A model generated the notes under the pieces. The model saw nothing but the letters and a program-made list of their open reading frames with translations. It was not told the DNA's origin and searched no databases. Shown piece after piece: positions 1 through 8,334 of a DNA stretch of 19,318 nucleotides. The position numbers were made by a program, and so were the translations under genes. Every line of letters begins with the position of its first letter. The first letter of the stretch is position 1. The stretch is taken from assembly GCA_946481625.1 (NCBI GenBank), contig CAMLOZ010000008.1:1-19318 (forward strand), given 5' to 3'. This DNA is from an uncultured Haloferula sp. Its GTDB lineage: Bacteria; Verrucomicrobiota; Verrucomicrobiae; Verrucomicrobiales; Akkermansiaceae.

Positions 1-841
1 GCCTTCCCCCCCTCGTCTCGCCTGCTTCCGCCACCAGCATCTCGCCATAGCGGGCGGACGGCACGCCGTCCTGCAGGACCGCATCGTCGCAGGCCATTTC
101 CACCGCCCGGTCGTACTGGCGGAACAAGAGATGAACGAGGGGATGGAACCAGAAGAGGATCGCCCCCAGTTCAAGCAGCGCCCGTGACACGATATCGAAG
201 CGACCCAGGTGGGCGAGCTCGTGGCGGAAGACCATCTCCTGCACCTCGGGGTCCTTGCGGAGGAATTCCTTGGAAACGAGAATCCGCGGGTGCAAGAGGC
301 CATGAACAAGCGGCCCCGGAACATCCTCGCCCTCGAACAACCACGGCCGCGCTCCCTTCTTCATCCCCGCGCCGAGCTGCTGCAGCCGCTTCACGCCGGG
401 ATGCTCGGACGATACGGGAGTCGCACGGGCGAAACGTCCCACGCTACTCAGGTACTGCCAGCCGCGCCGCAGCAGGAAGAAGAACGCGCCCGCCGCCCAG
501 ATGCCGGTCGCGATCCAAGGCAGGGTTTCCGATCGGGCTCCCGGCACGCTTCCGGGCGGCGGCACCGATGGCACCGCCACATCCGCCCCTGCCAGCCCGG
601 TCGGCAAGCCGGGCTCGAAGGCCCGGGTGACCTCCAGCACGGGCAGGGTGATACGCAGCGCTTCGGGCAATTGCGGGGACACGATTCCCATCACCAGGCC
701 CGTCGCCAGCATGACGCAAACGATCCAGGACGGGGTTCGCCGCGATACCGCCGCAACAATCAATAGCAGCGGCAAGATGACACAAAGCCGGAGCGAGGCC
801 TCCACCAGCCATCGGTAGAACTCCGCCACCAGATCGTGCAT
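1..841 (-). CDS. BlaR1-like M56 family membrane metallopeptidase (partial, C-terminus outside window)
   Basis: Reading the minus strand from ATG at 841 gives an open frame to the window edge (280 codons, no stop). The N-terminus has hydrophobic helices (VILPLLLIVAAV near residues 22-33, then VCVMLATGLVMGIV), a Pro/Gly-rich linker, and a further helix (IWAAGAFFFLL). The cytoplasmic metalloprotease domain follows, with a zinc motif HELAH at residues 207-211 (positions 209-223) and a downstream ExxCDDAVL segment that fits the third zinc ligand region. This is the architecture of BlaR1/MecR1 M56 peptidases, which sense an envelope signal and trigger loss of the cognate BlaI-type repressor. The gene lies 59 bp downstream of a BlaI-type gene on the same strand, so they are probably one operon. 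The sensor or secretin-like C-terminal domain is not visible, so the signal is unknown. Nothing here shows beta-lactam resistance specifically. Confidence 0.85.
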   Translation of the reverse strand, partial: MHDLVAEFYRWLVEASLRLCVILPLLLIVAAVSRRTPSWIVCVMLATGLVMGIVSPQLPEALRITLPVLEVTRAFEPGLPTGLAGADVAVPSVPPPGSVPGARSETLPWIATGIWAAGAFFFLLRRGWQYLSSVGRFARATPVSSEHPGVKRLQQLGAGMKKGARPWLFEGEDVPGPLVHGLLHPRILVSKEFLRKDPEVQEMVFRHELAHLGRFDIVSRALLELGAILFWFHPLVHLLFRQYDRAVEMACDDAVLQDGVPSARYGEMLVAEAGETRGGR

Positions 842-900
842 GGCGGATCAAATGCACAATTCAAAGCATCAAGCACGCGTTTTATTCGGTGCCGGACGCT

Positions 901-1308
901 TCAAGCGCCCTCCCCGCGGGATTTGGCTTTGCGAAGGATATCCTCCAGCATTTTCCGATCCTCCGGAGGAAGCGTTCCTTTCTCGCGTTTCAGGAAGGAC
1001 GCCAATCCCAGTGACAGGGAGCCATTGAAGAAACTCCCCACCGCACGCTTCAGCAGGTCGAAGCCCACCTCCGTGGAATCGAGTACCGGCAGGTAAATAT
1101 AGCGGTTCGCTTCCTTACGCATCGCGAGAAATCCCTTGTCGTGCAAGATCCCCAGAATCCGCCGCGCTCCGGAATTGGTCATCGGGCTCTCCAAGTTCTC
1201 ACAGAGCGAGTCCGCCGAGACTTCGCTCAGCCGGTGCACCACATACATCACCTCCCGCTCGCGCCGGCTGAGGTTCTCGAAATCGAGGGGTTTGCGCTTC
1301 GATGCCAT
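901..1308 (-). CDS. BlaI/MecI/CopY family transcriptional repressor
   Basis: A 135-residue protein of the usual size for BlaI/MecI repressors. The N-terminal winged helix covers about residues 10-75: [15 protein letters not shown], then the recognition segment near [17 protein letters not shown], and the wing [12 protein letters not shown]. The C-terminal helical part (about 80-130) is the dimerisation region in this family. It should bind short inverted repeats in its own promoter and repress itself and the peptidase gene that follows. The start is ATG at 1308, and candidate operator half-sites lie 10-52 bp upstream. No beta-lactamase gene is next to it, so the regulated function may be a general envelope-stress response; that is inference. 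Confidence 0.85.
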   Translation of the reverse strand: MASKRKPLDFENLSRREREVMYVVHRLSEVSADSLCENLESPMTNSGARRILGILHDKGFLAMRKEANRYIYLPVLDSTEVGFDLLKRAVGSFFNGSLSLGLASFLKREKGTLPPEDRKMLEDILRKAKSRGEGA

Positions 1309-1317
1309 TTCGTTGGA

Positions 1318-1360
1318 TCTACCTGCACATTTTTGTAGACCCTCGGATCGGTTTGTCTAG
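1318..1360. promoter_or_regulatory. candidate operator for the BlaI-type repressor
   Basis: Just upstream of the repressor start there are three related half-sites: TCTAC (1318-1322), GTAGAC (1335-1340) and GTCTAG (1355-1360). The first pair forms an inverted repeat around an AT-rich centre, and the second pair forms another (TAGAC/GTCTA). BlaI-type repressors bind TACA/TGTA-like dyads, so position and shape fit, but the match to the classical consensus is only partial. The site lies in the 149-bp divergent region shared with comM and could affect both genes. Confidence 0.35.
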
Positions 1361-1457
1361 TGCGGAATCTGTCGGTTCCCCTCGCGGGCGGGGGAGGGAA
1401 TCCGCATCTTTCCTCCTTGTCACCGTCTGCCGCCCGTTTCACGGTCGGGGTGTTCGC

Positions 1458-2993
1458 ATGATTACCCGTCTGTATTCTGCCGCCCTGCGGGGTGTTGATG
1501 CCTTGGAGGTCGAAGTTGAAGTCAATGTCCGGGGCTCGGAGAAACCTCTCGTGATAGTCGTCGGCCTGCCTGATGCGGCGGTGCGGGAGTCATCGCAGCG
1601 TGTGATCTCCGCCATCAGCGCCTCGGCGCTCCATCTTGCGGATGGCACGAAGACCGTGAATCTCGCGCCTGCCGACCTCAAGAAGGAGGGGCCGTCCTTC
1701 GATCTGCCAATCGCGCTCGCGATGGCGTCGGCCAGCGAGAATCTGCAATTGGCAACCGACGATTGCTGCATTGTCGGGGAGCTGGCCCTGGACGGCGAAG
1801 TGCGCCCGGTGAAGGGCGTCTTGTCCATCGCGCTGGAAGCAAAGCGCTGCGGACGCACGCGGATTCTGGTTCCGGAAGCGAATGCCCCGGAAGCTGCGAT
1901 CGTGGACGGCGTGCAGGTGTTTCCGATCCGCTCGCTTTATCAGGCATGGAAGTTCCTCCGGGGCGAAGAGACGATCCTGCCGTTCACCCTGGACCGTCGC
2001 GCATTCTTCGACTCCCATCGCAGCTACGAAGTCGATTTCGACGAGGTCAAGGGGCAGCACCATGTGAAGCGCGCTCTGGAAATCGCCGCGGCGGGAAATC
2101 ACAATGTCCTGATGGTCGGCCCGCCGGGCACGGGCAAGTCGATGCTGGCCAAACGCATGGCGACGATCATGCCCGACATGACGGAAGACGAGGCGATCGA
2201 GACCACGAAGATCCACTCCATCACCGGACTGCTCGATCCGAAACGAGCCCTGCTTTCCACACGTCCTTTCCGGTCCCCCCATCACACCATCTCGGATGCG
2301 GGCCTCCTCGGCGGAGGTTCCAACCCGGGCCCCGGGGAAGTATCCTTGGCCCACAACGGCGTCCTCTTCCTGGATGAGCTCCCCGAGTTTCGCCGGAGCA
2401 CCCTGGAGGTAATGCGTCAGCCGCTGGAAGATGGCACCGTCACGATCTCCCGTGCCGCGGGATCCTTGACCTTTCCCGCCAGGTTTCTCCTGGTTTGCGC
2501 TCTCAACCCCTGCCCTTGCGGATATTACGGCGACTCGAAGCGCGCCTGCCGGTGCAGCAGCCGCCAGATCGAGACTTACCGGCAACGCATCAGCGGGCCC
2601 TTGTTGGATCGCGTCGATTTGCATGTCGACGTTCCACTCGTGGACTACCGGGAGTTGTCTTCCGATGCCTCGGGCGGCGAATCTTCCGAGCTCGTCCGCG
2701 AGCGGGTACGTGCCGCGCGGAGACGGCAGCAAAGCCGCTTCAAAGGGAGGAGCACGATCACCAATGCGTCCATGCCGCCCCGCCTCGTCCGTGAGCACTG
2801 CAAACTGGACAACATGGGTGCCACCTATCTGGAGCACTCGATGGAACAGATGAACTTCTCGGTCCGGGCGCACGACCGCATCCTCAAGGTCGCCCGCACC
2901 ATCGCCGATCTCGGCGGCAGCGAAAGCATCCGGCCCGACGACGTGTTGGAAGCGATACAATACCGCACCTTGGACCGGAATCTGTTCGCCTGA
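1458..2993 (+). CDS. comM: YifB/ComM family AAA+ ATPase (Mg-chelatase-like, DNA branch migration)
   Basis: A full-length protein of 511 residues. The N-terminal ChlI/Lon-protease-like fold (about 1-180) starts with [21 protein letters not shown], the usual opening of this family. The AAA+ module follows, with Walker A GPPGTGKS at residues 221-228 and Walker B VLFLDE around 302-307. A Cys cluster sits at C352, C354, C364 and C366, as in YifB proteins, and a C-terminal Mg_chelatase_C helical domain ends the protein. ComM is a hexameric helicase that promotes branch migration during integration of DNA taken up by natural transformation. Its wide distribution suggests a broader recombination role. 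ATG 1458 is chosen because the family begins at this motif; an upstream in-frame extension to 1302 overlaps the blaI promoter and looks non-coding. The gene stands alone, divergent from the repressor. Confidence 0.93.
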   Translation: MITRLYSAALRGVDALEVEVEVNVRGSEKPLVIVVGLPDAAVRESSQRVISAISASALHLADGTKTVNLAPADLKKEGPSFDLPIALAMASASENLQLATDDCCIVGELALDGEVRPVKGVLSIALEAKRCGRTRILVPEANAPEAAIVDGVQVFPIRSLYQAWKFLRGEETILPFTLDRRAFFDSHRSYEVDFDEVKGQHHVKRALEIAAAGNHNVLMVGPPGTGKSMLAKRMATIMPDMTEDEAIETTKIHSITGLLDPKRALLSTRPFRSPHHTISDAGLLGGGSNPGPGEVSLAHNGVLFLDELPEFRRSTLEVMRQPLEDGTVTISRAAGSLTFPARFLLVCALNPCPCGYYGDSKRACRCSSRQIETYRQRISGPLLDRVDLHVDVPLVDYRELSSDASGGESSELVRERVRAARRRQQSRFKGRSTITNASMPPRLVREHCKLDNMGATYLEHSMEQMNFSVRAHDRILKVARTIADLGGSESIRPDDVLEAIQYRTLDRNLFA

Positions 2994-3074
2994 CTCTGCC
3001 GATATACCCTGGGGGATTCTTCGTTTGCGCCTGATCCCGACGCGGGTAGTTTGGTCATCATGCAAGGTATGGTG

Positions 3075-4619
3075 ATGCGTTTCCCGGCGCAAATCGTGGC
3101 CTGCGGGGTGATGGCTCACGGCAGTTTGGCAGCGGAACCGGTCGCTCCATCGAAGACGGCTCCACCCAAGATCGAACCCGGGCTCGAGGAAGCGGTGAAT
3201 TGGAAGTGGAGTGTCGCCCCGCCGGAGAAAGGGGAGTGGGGGATGCCGCTTCCGGAATCGCTGGCACCCCGTCCGTCCGGAGCCGATGCGGCCGCCCCCG
3301 CAGAGGGGCGCCCGGCAACCTACGAGGTGGTGAAAGGCGACGCGCTCATCAAGATCGGCCGGAAGTTCAACATGACGGCGGCACAGTTGAAGCAGTTCAA
3401 TGATCTGAAGGACGACCGCATTGTCATAGGCCAGATCCTGCGCATCCCCACGCCCGGAGAGTTGCTCGCGATGGTGCCGCCGCCACCGCCACCGACCCCG
3501 GAAACCGCCGGGCAAAGGGATAATGGCAAGTCGCCGGGAGACCCGGAACCCGGATTGGAGGCCGAACCGGTCAGCCCGCAGCAACTCGAGCTCGAGACCG
3601 TGCTGCTGCAAGTGTTCCTGGATCGCGAAATGTTTTCAGCGGGCGCGATCGATGGCCAGGGCGGGCCGATGTTTGAAAAGATCAGCCGGCTTTATCAGGA
3701 GACCCGCCCGGAGACCGCGAGCCCGGGTCAGCTGAAAGCCAAAGCCTTGGCTGCGGTGAAACAGCCCTACACCAACTACGCCCTGCGCGCGGAGGACTTC
3801 CGGTTCATCAAGCCGCGGGACATCGCGCCGACGGTGGATCCCCCCGCCAAACCATTGCCCGCGAGGAAGAAGACGGGAGCCAAAGCGGGCACGACCGCTC
3901 CGCCCGCACCGCCGGTCACCTATGAGGAATTGGTCTCGGCCGACTTTCTGGCGTACACGAGCGTGTGGGAGTTCGTTGCGGAACGCTTCCACTGTGACGA
4001 AGCGTTCCTGCGCCGCCTCAATGCGCGCATCGAAGAACCGCATGCCGTGGGAACGGTGTTCCAGGTGCCGAACGTGATTCCGTTTGAGATCGAAAAGGCG
4101 CTCGACCCGCCCTTGCAACCTGCCGCCGATCCCGCGAAACCTATCACGGCCACCGTGGTCGATCTGTCGTTGCTGAAGATCTTTCGCGAAGAAAAACTCA
4201 TCGCCGTCATGCCGTTGGCTTCGGCGCGCCCCGGCCTCCACGGGCGCAATTCGTGGACGGTGCTGGATGCTATCCCCCGGCCGCGCATGGCCACCCGCCA
4301 TGAACCGCGCGAGGCACCAAAAACGACACCGGCTCCCCCTGGCGGAACCCCGGAACCTCCTTCGAAAGCCGGCCAAACTCTCGCAGGCGGCCCCAACAAT
4401 CCCGTCGGCATCCTCTGGATCAACCTCGCCAAGGCCAAGAATCCCGAGCCTTTGCCCTATGGGCTCCACGGCACCAGCATCCCGGCCAAGATGAAGTCCC
4501 AGGAAGGCATCGGCGGATTGCGTCTCGCGAATTGGGACATCGCCCGGGCCGTTCGACTGATGCCAGTCGGAACCCCACTGCAGTGGCCCGCTGAAACGAG
4601 CCGGAGGGTCCTCCGGTAG
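3075..4619 (+). CDS. secreted LysM protein with a degenerate L,D-transpeptidase (YkuD-like) domain
   Basis: About 514 residues. A signal peptide (MRFPAQIVACGVMAHGSLAA) leads to a Pro-rich segment. A clear LysM domain follows (about residues 85-131, from TYEVVKGDALIKIGRKF to GQILRIP), then a Pro/Lys linker. A second LysM-like segment lies near 285-340 (TSVWEFVAERFHCDEAFLRRLN ... GTVFQVPNVI). The C-terminal domain resembles YkuD: it keeps LHGT (HGT at 465-467) and LRLANWDIARAVRLMPVGTPL. Where active enzymes have SHGC before the Arg, this protein reads GIGG (residues 478-481), so the catalytic Cys and His are absent. It is probably a peptidoglycan-binding periplasmic protein that cannot cross-link; that is inference. 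The start is uncertain: ATG 3060, 3069 and 3075 are all in frame. 3075 is preferred because it gives a compact signal peptide and has AAGG 7 bases upstream. It lies 81 bp downstream of comM. Confidence 0.82.
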   Translation: MRFPAQIVACGVMAHGSLAAEPVAPSKTAPPKIEPGLEEAVNWKWSVAPPEKGEWGMPLPESLAPRPSGADAAAPAEGRPATYEVVKGDALIKIGRKFNMTAAQLKQFNDLKDDRIVIGQILRIPTPGELLAMVPPPPPPTPETAGQRDNGKSPGDPEPGLEAEPVSPQQLELETVLLQVFLDREMFSAGAIDGQGGPMFEKISRLYQETRPETASPGQLKAKALAAVKQPYTNYALRAEDFRFIKPRDIAPTVDPPAKPLPARKKTGAKAGTTAPPAPPVTYEELVSADFLAYTSVWEFVAERFHCDEAFLRRLNARIEEPHAVGTVFQVPNVIPFEIEKALDPPLQPAADPAKPITATVVDLSLLKIFREEKLIAVMPLASARPGLHGRNSWTVLDAIPRPRMATRHEPREAPKTTPAPPGGTPEPPSKAGQTLAGGPNNPVGILWINLAKAKNPEPLPYGLHGTSIPAKMKSQEGIGGLRLANWDIARAVRLMPVGTPLQWPAETSRRVLR

Positions 4620-5010
4620 CGCGGGAGGATCCTTTCAACCCACTGGAAAGATCAAGCCTTGCATTTCCGCCGGATGGATCGATGGGTGAAGTGGAGTCGC
4701 GGCGTGGGATCGGCGATGCGACAAACGGCGTTGCATATTGACCGATGTGTCGCACCCGGCGTGGCAATTTGACACCCGTTTTTGCACCCTCATAGCGGCA
4801 ACTTGTATCGCACATTCATGCAATCGTTTGAAGGACAAGGGTTGCAGGGCGGTCGGGAGGGAGGGCACGCGCAGTGCTAGGAAGTATCAAGGAATTTGCT
4901 TCGCGCTTGTCTTAACGTTGTAAGTACAATTACGGAGTGGAATTCGGGAATAATCGGACGCCTTGCGGCGTTTAACCCTATAGAAGCCCGGCTCAGCCCG
5001 GGACACTGCC
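4620..5010 (+). promoter_or_regulatory. 391-bp leader of the sigma factor gene with candidate promoter and inverted repeats
   Basis: No convincing gene lies here. The region carries TTGACA (4769-4774), a good -35 match followed at 16-17 bp by only a weak -10 (CATAGC/ATAGCG). A second weak candidate lies near 4899-4930. An inverted repeat TGCGACA (4717-4723) / TGTCGCA (4748-4754) sits just upstream of the TTGACA, and a third related site TGTATCGCA (4804-4812) sits just downstream, which is an operator-like arrangement. A small hairpin ACGCC-TTGC-GGCGT (4958-4971) precedes the coding region. Promoter rules in this phylum are poorly known to me, so these are candidates only. Confidence 0.35.
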
Positions 5011-5871
5011 ATGTCATACGATTCCGACTCCAGTTTGAAGGTCTACCTTCGGGAGATCTCAAGAACTCCCCTGCTCACGCCCGAGGAAGAGGTGAAACTC
5101 GCCCGCCGGATCAAGCGTGGTGACAAGGACGCCCGGACCCACATGATCAAGGCGAACCTCCGGCTCGTCGTGAAGATCGCTCAGGACTATTCCGGTTACG
5201 GTTTGCCGATCTCCGACCTGATTTCCGAAGGTAACATCGGCCTGATGAAGGCAGTGGAACGCTTCGACCCGAAGAAAGGGGGCAAGCTCTCGACCTACGC
5301 CGCCTGGTGGATCAAGCAGTCGATCAAGCGTGCTCTGGCCAACCAGAGCAAGACGATCCGCCTGCCCGTCCACATGGTGGACAAGATAGCCAAGATGCGC
5401 CGCATTTCGACCTTGTTGGCGGAAGCCCTCGGCCGGGAGCCCACCGACGAGGAGTTGGCCGAGGAAGTCGGCCTGCCGCGCCGCAAGCTCGCCATGCTCA
5501 AGCAGGCGTCCCAGCGCCCGACTTCGCTCGACGCCCCGATCAACGAGGGTGAAGCGACCGAATACGGCGAGATCATCGGCGACGACCGCGCGGAAGACCC
5601 GCTCGAAAGCCTTTCCGAGAAGAACCTTCATGGCGAACTCGGCGGCCTGCTCGACGTGCTCGACAAGCGCGAGCGCCGGATCATCGACGAACGCTTCGGT
5701 CTTACCGGCAAAACCCCGATGACGCTCGAAGAGGTCGGCCGCGAGTTCGGTGTCACCCGCGAACGCATTCGTCAGCTTCAGAATGTGGCGCTGACCAAGA
5801 TGCGCAAGGCCCTGCGCCGCAAGGACAAGCCGCTTCCCAAGCCGGTCTCGGACGGGCTGCCGGCAACCTGA
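5011..5871 (+). CDS. sigma-70 family RNA polymerase sigma factor (RpoD/RpoS-like, short form)
   Basis: 286 residues. Region 1.2 (SSLKVYLREISRTPLLTPEEEVKLARRI) is directly at the N-terminus. Region 2 follows with NLRLVVKIAQDY, DLISEGNIGLMKAVERFDPKKGGKLSTYAAWWIKQSI, the core-binding and -10 recognition segments. Region 3 has TIRLPVHMVDKI, and region 4 has MTLEEVGREFGVTRERIRQLQ, the helix-turn-helix that reads the -35 box. Region 1.1 and the long non-conserved region of classical RpoD are missing, so it could be a compact primary sigma or a group 2 (RpoS/HrdB-like) factor. The sequence does not decide between them, so no symbol is given. It is transcribed alone, with a long leader and an intrinsic terminator at 5901-5931. 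Confidence 0.92.
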   Translation: MSYDSDSSLKVYLREISRTPLLTPEEEVKLARRIKRGDKDARTHMIKANLRLVVKIAQDYSGYGLPISDLISEGNIGLMKAVERFDPKKGGKLSTYAAWWIKQSIKRALANQSKTIRLPVHMVDKIAKMRRISTLLAEALGREPTDEELAEEVGLPRRKLAMLKQASQRPTSLDAPINEGEATEYGEIIGDDRAEDPLESLSEKNLHGELGGLLDVLDKRERRIIDERFGLTGKTPMTLEEVGREFGVTRERIRQLQNVALTKMRKALRRKDKPLPKPVSDGLPAT

Positions 5872-5900
5872 TCGCCTCTCTGGTGGATTGTTTGGAGACT

Positions 5901-5931
5901 CAGCCGCAGGCATCCTGCGGCTGTTTCTTTT
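5901..5931 (+). terminator. intrinsic terminator of the sigma factor gene
   Basis: A perfect 10-bp stem, CAGCCGCAGG (5901-5910) and CCTGCGGCTG (5914-5923), with a 3-nt loop, is followed by TTTCTTTT. It begins 29 bases after the sigma factor stop. The T-rich side is only on the plus strand, so it serves the sigma gene rather than the convergent lptB. Confidence 0.85.
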
Positions 5932-5975
5932 CCAAGGAGGCGGGCATCTTGCGCCCCTGTCCTTCGGATCCCGGA

Positions 5976-6734
5976 TTACATCCTGAAGTCCTCGCCCAGA
6001 TAGTGCTTCCGGGCCATTGGATCGTTCACCAGGACCTCGGACGCTCCTTCGAGGATTACCCGTCCGTCGTGGATCAGGAAAGCGCGATCCACGATCGAGA
6101 GCGTCTCGCGGACCGAGTGGTCGGTGATCAGGATCGCCAGGCCGTCGCGCTCGCGCAGTTCCCGCACGATCGCCTTGATGTCTTCCACCGCGATCGGGTC
6201 GATACCTGCGAAAGGCTCGTCCAGCATCAGCAGTCGCGGATCGGTGCATAGCGCCCGGGCGATCGCGAGGCGGCGCTTTTCACCGCCGGAAAGGGCAATC
6301 GCTTCCGAGTTCCGCACCCGGCTGATCTTGAAACGTTCGAGCAGGTTCTCGGCGCGCGCGATGCGCTCCTTCTTCGAAAGACCCGGCCGGGTCTCGAGCA
6401 CCGCGAGCAGGTTCTCGAAGGCAGTCAGCTTGCGGAAGACCGACTCTTCCTGCGGCAGATAGCCCAGCCCGAGACGCGCCCGGCGGTGCATCGGCATGCG
6501 CGAGATGTCGTTGCCGTTGAACTGCACGGTACCCGCATCCGGCGGTACCAGCCCGGCGATCATGTAGAAGGATGTGGTCTTGCCCGCCCCGTTCGGGCCG
6601 AGCAGCCCGACGATCTCGCCGGGGGAAACACCCAGGGACACCCCGTCCACCACGGCGCGTCCACCGTAGCATTTGCGGAGGCCGGTGGCGGTGAGCAAGG
6701 CGTGGCCGTTCGAGGAGGACGGGGAGGAAGGCAT
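5976..6734 (-). CDS. lptB: LptB, ATPase of the LPS export ABC transporter
   Basis: 252 residues. ABC ATPase motifs are all intact: Walker A GPNGAGKT (46-53), Q-loop region GYLPQEESVFRKLT (91-104), signature LSGGE (148-152), Walker B LLMLDEP with D172 and E173, and switch His206 in LITDH. The GYLPQEESVFRKLTAFEN segment is characteristic of LptB. LptB drives LptFG to extract LPS from the inner membrane and push it along the LptC-LptA bridge. The ATG at 6734 is one base after the stop of the LptC/LptA-like gene, so translation is probably coupled. An upstream extension to 6806 lies inside that gene and is rejected. LptF/LptG genes are not in the window. Confidence 0.95.
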   Translation of the reverse strand: MPSSPSSSNGHALLTATGLRKCYGGRAVVDGVSLGVSPGEIVGLLGPNGAGKTTSFYMIAGLVPPDAGTVQFNGNDISRMPMHRRARLGLGYLPQEESVFRKLTAFENLLAVLETRPGLSKKERIARAENLLERFKISRVRNSEAIALSGGEKRRLAIARALCTDPRLLMLDEPFAGIDPIAVEDIKAIVRELRERDGLAILITDHSVRETLSIVDRAFLIHDGRVILEGASEVLVNDPMARKHYLGEDFRM

Positions 6735-6735
6735 T

Positions 6736-8313
6736 TCAGCGGGAATTCGTTTTGGGCTCGTCCTTCTTCTTCTGCTCCTTCTTCGTGTCCACCTTGATGT
6801 CGGCACGCATCTCGCCGTCGCGGGTCACCGCGTACTGAGGCTCGCCGTCCTTGAGATAAACCAGGATGTAGGCGTCGTTCCCTTGCACGGAGACCGTATT
6901 GCCGTCGATCACCACCCAAGGCGAGCCGCCCTTCAGGAGCACCTGCTCCTTGTCGAAATCATAGACGGCCAGATGGGCGCAAGCCTTCACCGGCTTCTTC
7001 CCGGGCTCCTTGGGCTTGTAGTCGATCATCACCGTGCCGGTCGCGATGATCCGGCTGATATCCTCCGCACTACCGGGACCACCCGCCGCCTTCCTGGCTT
7101 CCTTCTCGGCCTTCCACTTCTCGGCTACCGCAGGATCGACCGGCTTCGGCGGCGCGGGCTTCTGGCCTTCGGGAGTGGCGGCCCCCTCCGGAGCGGGCAC
7201 ATTGGCAGGAGCGGGCGGTGCGTCTTTCGGCGGCGAGACCTCGTCCGGATTCTTCTTCGGTCCCTCCTTGGCCTCTTTCTGGGCCAGCTTTTCCTTCATG
7301 AAGGCCTTCACCTCGTTCTGCGCCGTCAAGGTGAACTCCGGGTTGTCCACCTTCACGTCCTTGAGGAAAACGATCAGCCCTTCCTTGTTGTCGATGAAAG
7401 CCCCGGACTTGGAGGTGATGGTCGTTTCTTCCCCGATCTTTTCCGAGACGGGAGGCCGCGGCACGTCGCTCGTGACCGACGGCTCGGGTTCCGCCAGCAG
7501 CGTCGTCAGCGCCGCCGCTTGGAAAAAAGCGTTCATCGAGATCCGGGCGTCTTCCGACTTGCCCTTCGCCTCGGTGAGCACCTTCTCCGCGGCGGCCTGT
7601 TCCGCGAGCACCTTGGGCCGGCTGCTAACCGATTCCTTCGCGATACGGGCCAGATCCTCCTGGCTCGGCCTCAGCGCGGCAGCTTTCTCTTGGGAAGTCA
7701 TCTCCGGGCCCAGCTCCTGCGCCGGGAGCGGGAACACGGAGGCCATGAGGAGGGCACCGGCGGCGAGTCCGCGGCGGGCAGGGTTGGCGTTCATGGAAGT
7801 TTTGATGGGCTTGCGGGATACCGCCTTCACGGGGCCGTGAAGGAATCCGCGGTCGTTTGCGATGTCGAATACCAGGCCGGTGCCGGTGACATCCATTTCC
7901 TCCGACACGAAGGAAACCGGCTCGTCCGTACTCAGGAGCTTTTTGGTGGCGTTGAAGTCGGCCGTCTTGAGGTCGATCCGCCCGCGGGGGCTCTGGTCAG
8001 GTCGGAAGAATTCGATCTCCAGATTCTTCCCTTTGATTTTCTTCTTGGTCACGATCTTCAGCTCCTCCGCCGTAAGCGTGCTGGTGAGGTTCAGATCGAG
8101 ATCATAGCTCGGCAGGATGACGTCCTTGAGGATGCTGTTGTTGGGAAACAGCGTCCCCGCCAGGAAGCCGGCTTCTTCAGCCTCCTCGGGATCCTCGTCT
8201 TCCACCGGCGGATTCTGCGCCTGCACCTGCGTCACCGCCAGCGACGCGCAGATCAGGCCGCGCGCGAAAAGAGCGGCGGCGAACCTGCGGGAGCGGCGGG
8301 GAAAAAAGGGCAC
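6736..8313 (-). CDS. lptA: fused LptC-like + LptA/OstA-like LPS transport protein with an internal signal-peptide-like segment
   Basis: One uninterrupted frame of 525 residues. Residues 1-32 form a signal peptide (RRSRRFAAALFARGLICASL ... VQA). Residues about 50-165 resemble a periplasmic LptC domain, ending DVTGTGLVFDIANDRGFLHGP. At residue 174 (ATG 7794) a second signal-peptide-like sequence begins: MNANPARRGLAAGALLMASV, then FPLPAQE. After a Lys/Ala-rich helical stretch comes an OstA/LptA-like beta region (about 290-340 and 430-505: ITSKSGAFIDNKEGLIVFLKD; IIATGTVMIDY; GNTVSVQGNDAYIL) split by a Pro/Ala-rich insert. Position between kdsA (21 bp) and lptB (1 bp) supports an LPS-transport role. 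Either this is one bridge protein held by an internal membrane segment, or LptA is also translated from ATG 7794. No clear ribosome binding site precedes that ATG. Confidence 0.82.
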   Translation of the reverse strand: MPFFPRRSRRFAAALFARGLICASLAVTQVQAQNPPVEDEDPEEAEEAGFLAGTLFPNNSILKDVILPSYDLDLNLTSTLTAEELKIVTKKKIKGKNLEIEFFRPDQSPRGRIDLKTADFNATKKLLSTDEPVSFVSEEMDVTGTGLVFDIANDRGFLHGPVKAVSRKPIKTSMNANPARRGLAAGALLMASVFPLPAQELGPEMTSQEKAAALRPSQEDLARIAKESVSSRPKVLAEQAAAEKVLTEAKGKSEDARISMNAFFQAAALTTLLAEPEPSVTSDVPRPPVSEKIGEETTITSKSGAFIDNKEGLIVFLKDVKVDNPEFTLTAQNEVKAFMKEKLAQKEAKEGPKKNPDEVSPPKDAPPAPANVPAPEGAATPEGQKPAPPKPVDPAVAEKWKAEKEARKAAGGPGSAEDISRIIATGTVMIDYKPKEPGKKPVKACAHLAVYDFDKEQVLLKGGSPWVVIDGNTVSVQGNDAYILVYLKDGEPQYAVTRDGEMRADIKVDTKKEQKKKDEPKTNSR

Positions 8314-8334
8314 GTACGGGAGCGGGGATGAGGA

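Noticed and set aside
444..857. 137-codon minus-strand frame in the BlaR1 region
   Set aside because: It is out of frame with the M56 peptidase, which continues to the window edge with membrane helices and HELAH.
1590..3611. 673-codon open frame on the minus strand
   Set aside because: It lies antisense to comM and the LysM gene, has no recognisable domain, and is His/Arg/Gly-rich in the way GC-rich shadow frames are.
6673..8331. 552-codon open frame on the plus strand
   Set aside because: It is antisense to the LptC/LptA-like gene and lptB; Arg/Leu/Gly-rich with no domain. The opposite strand has clear family matches.
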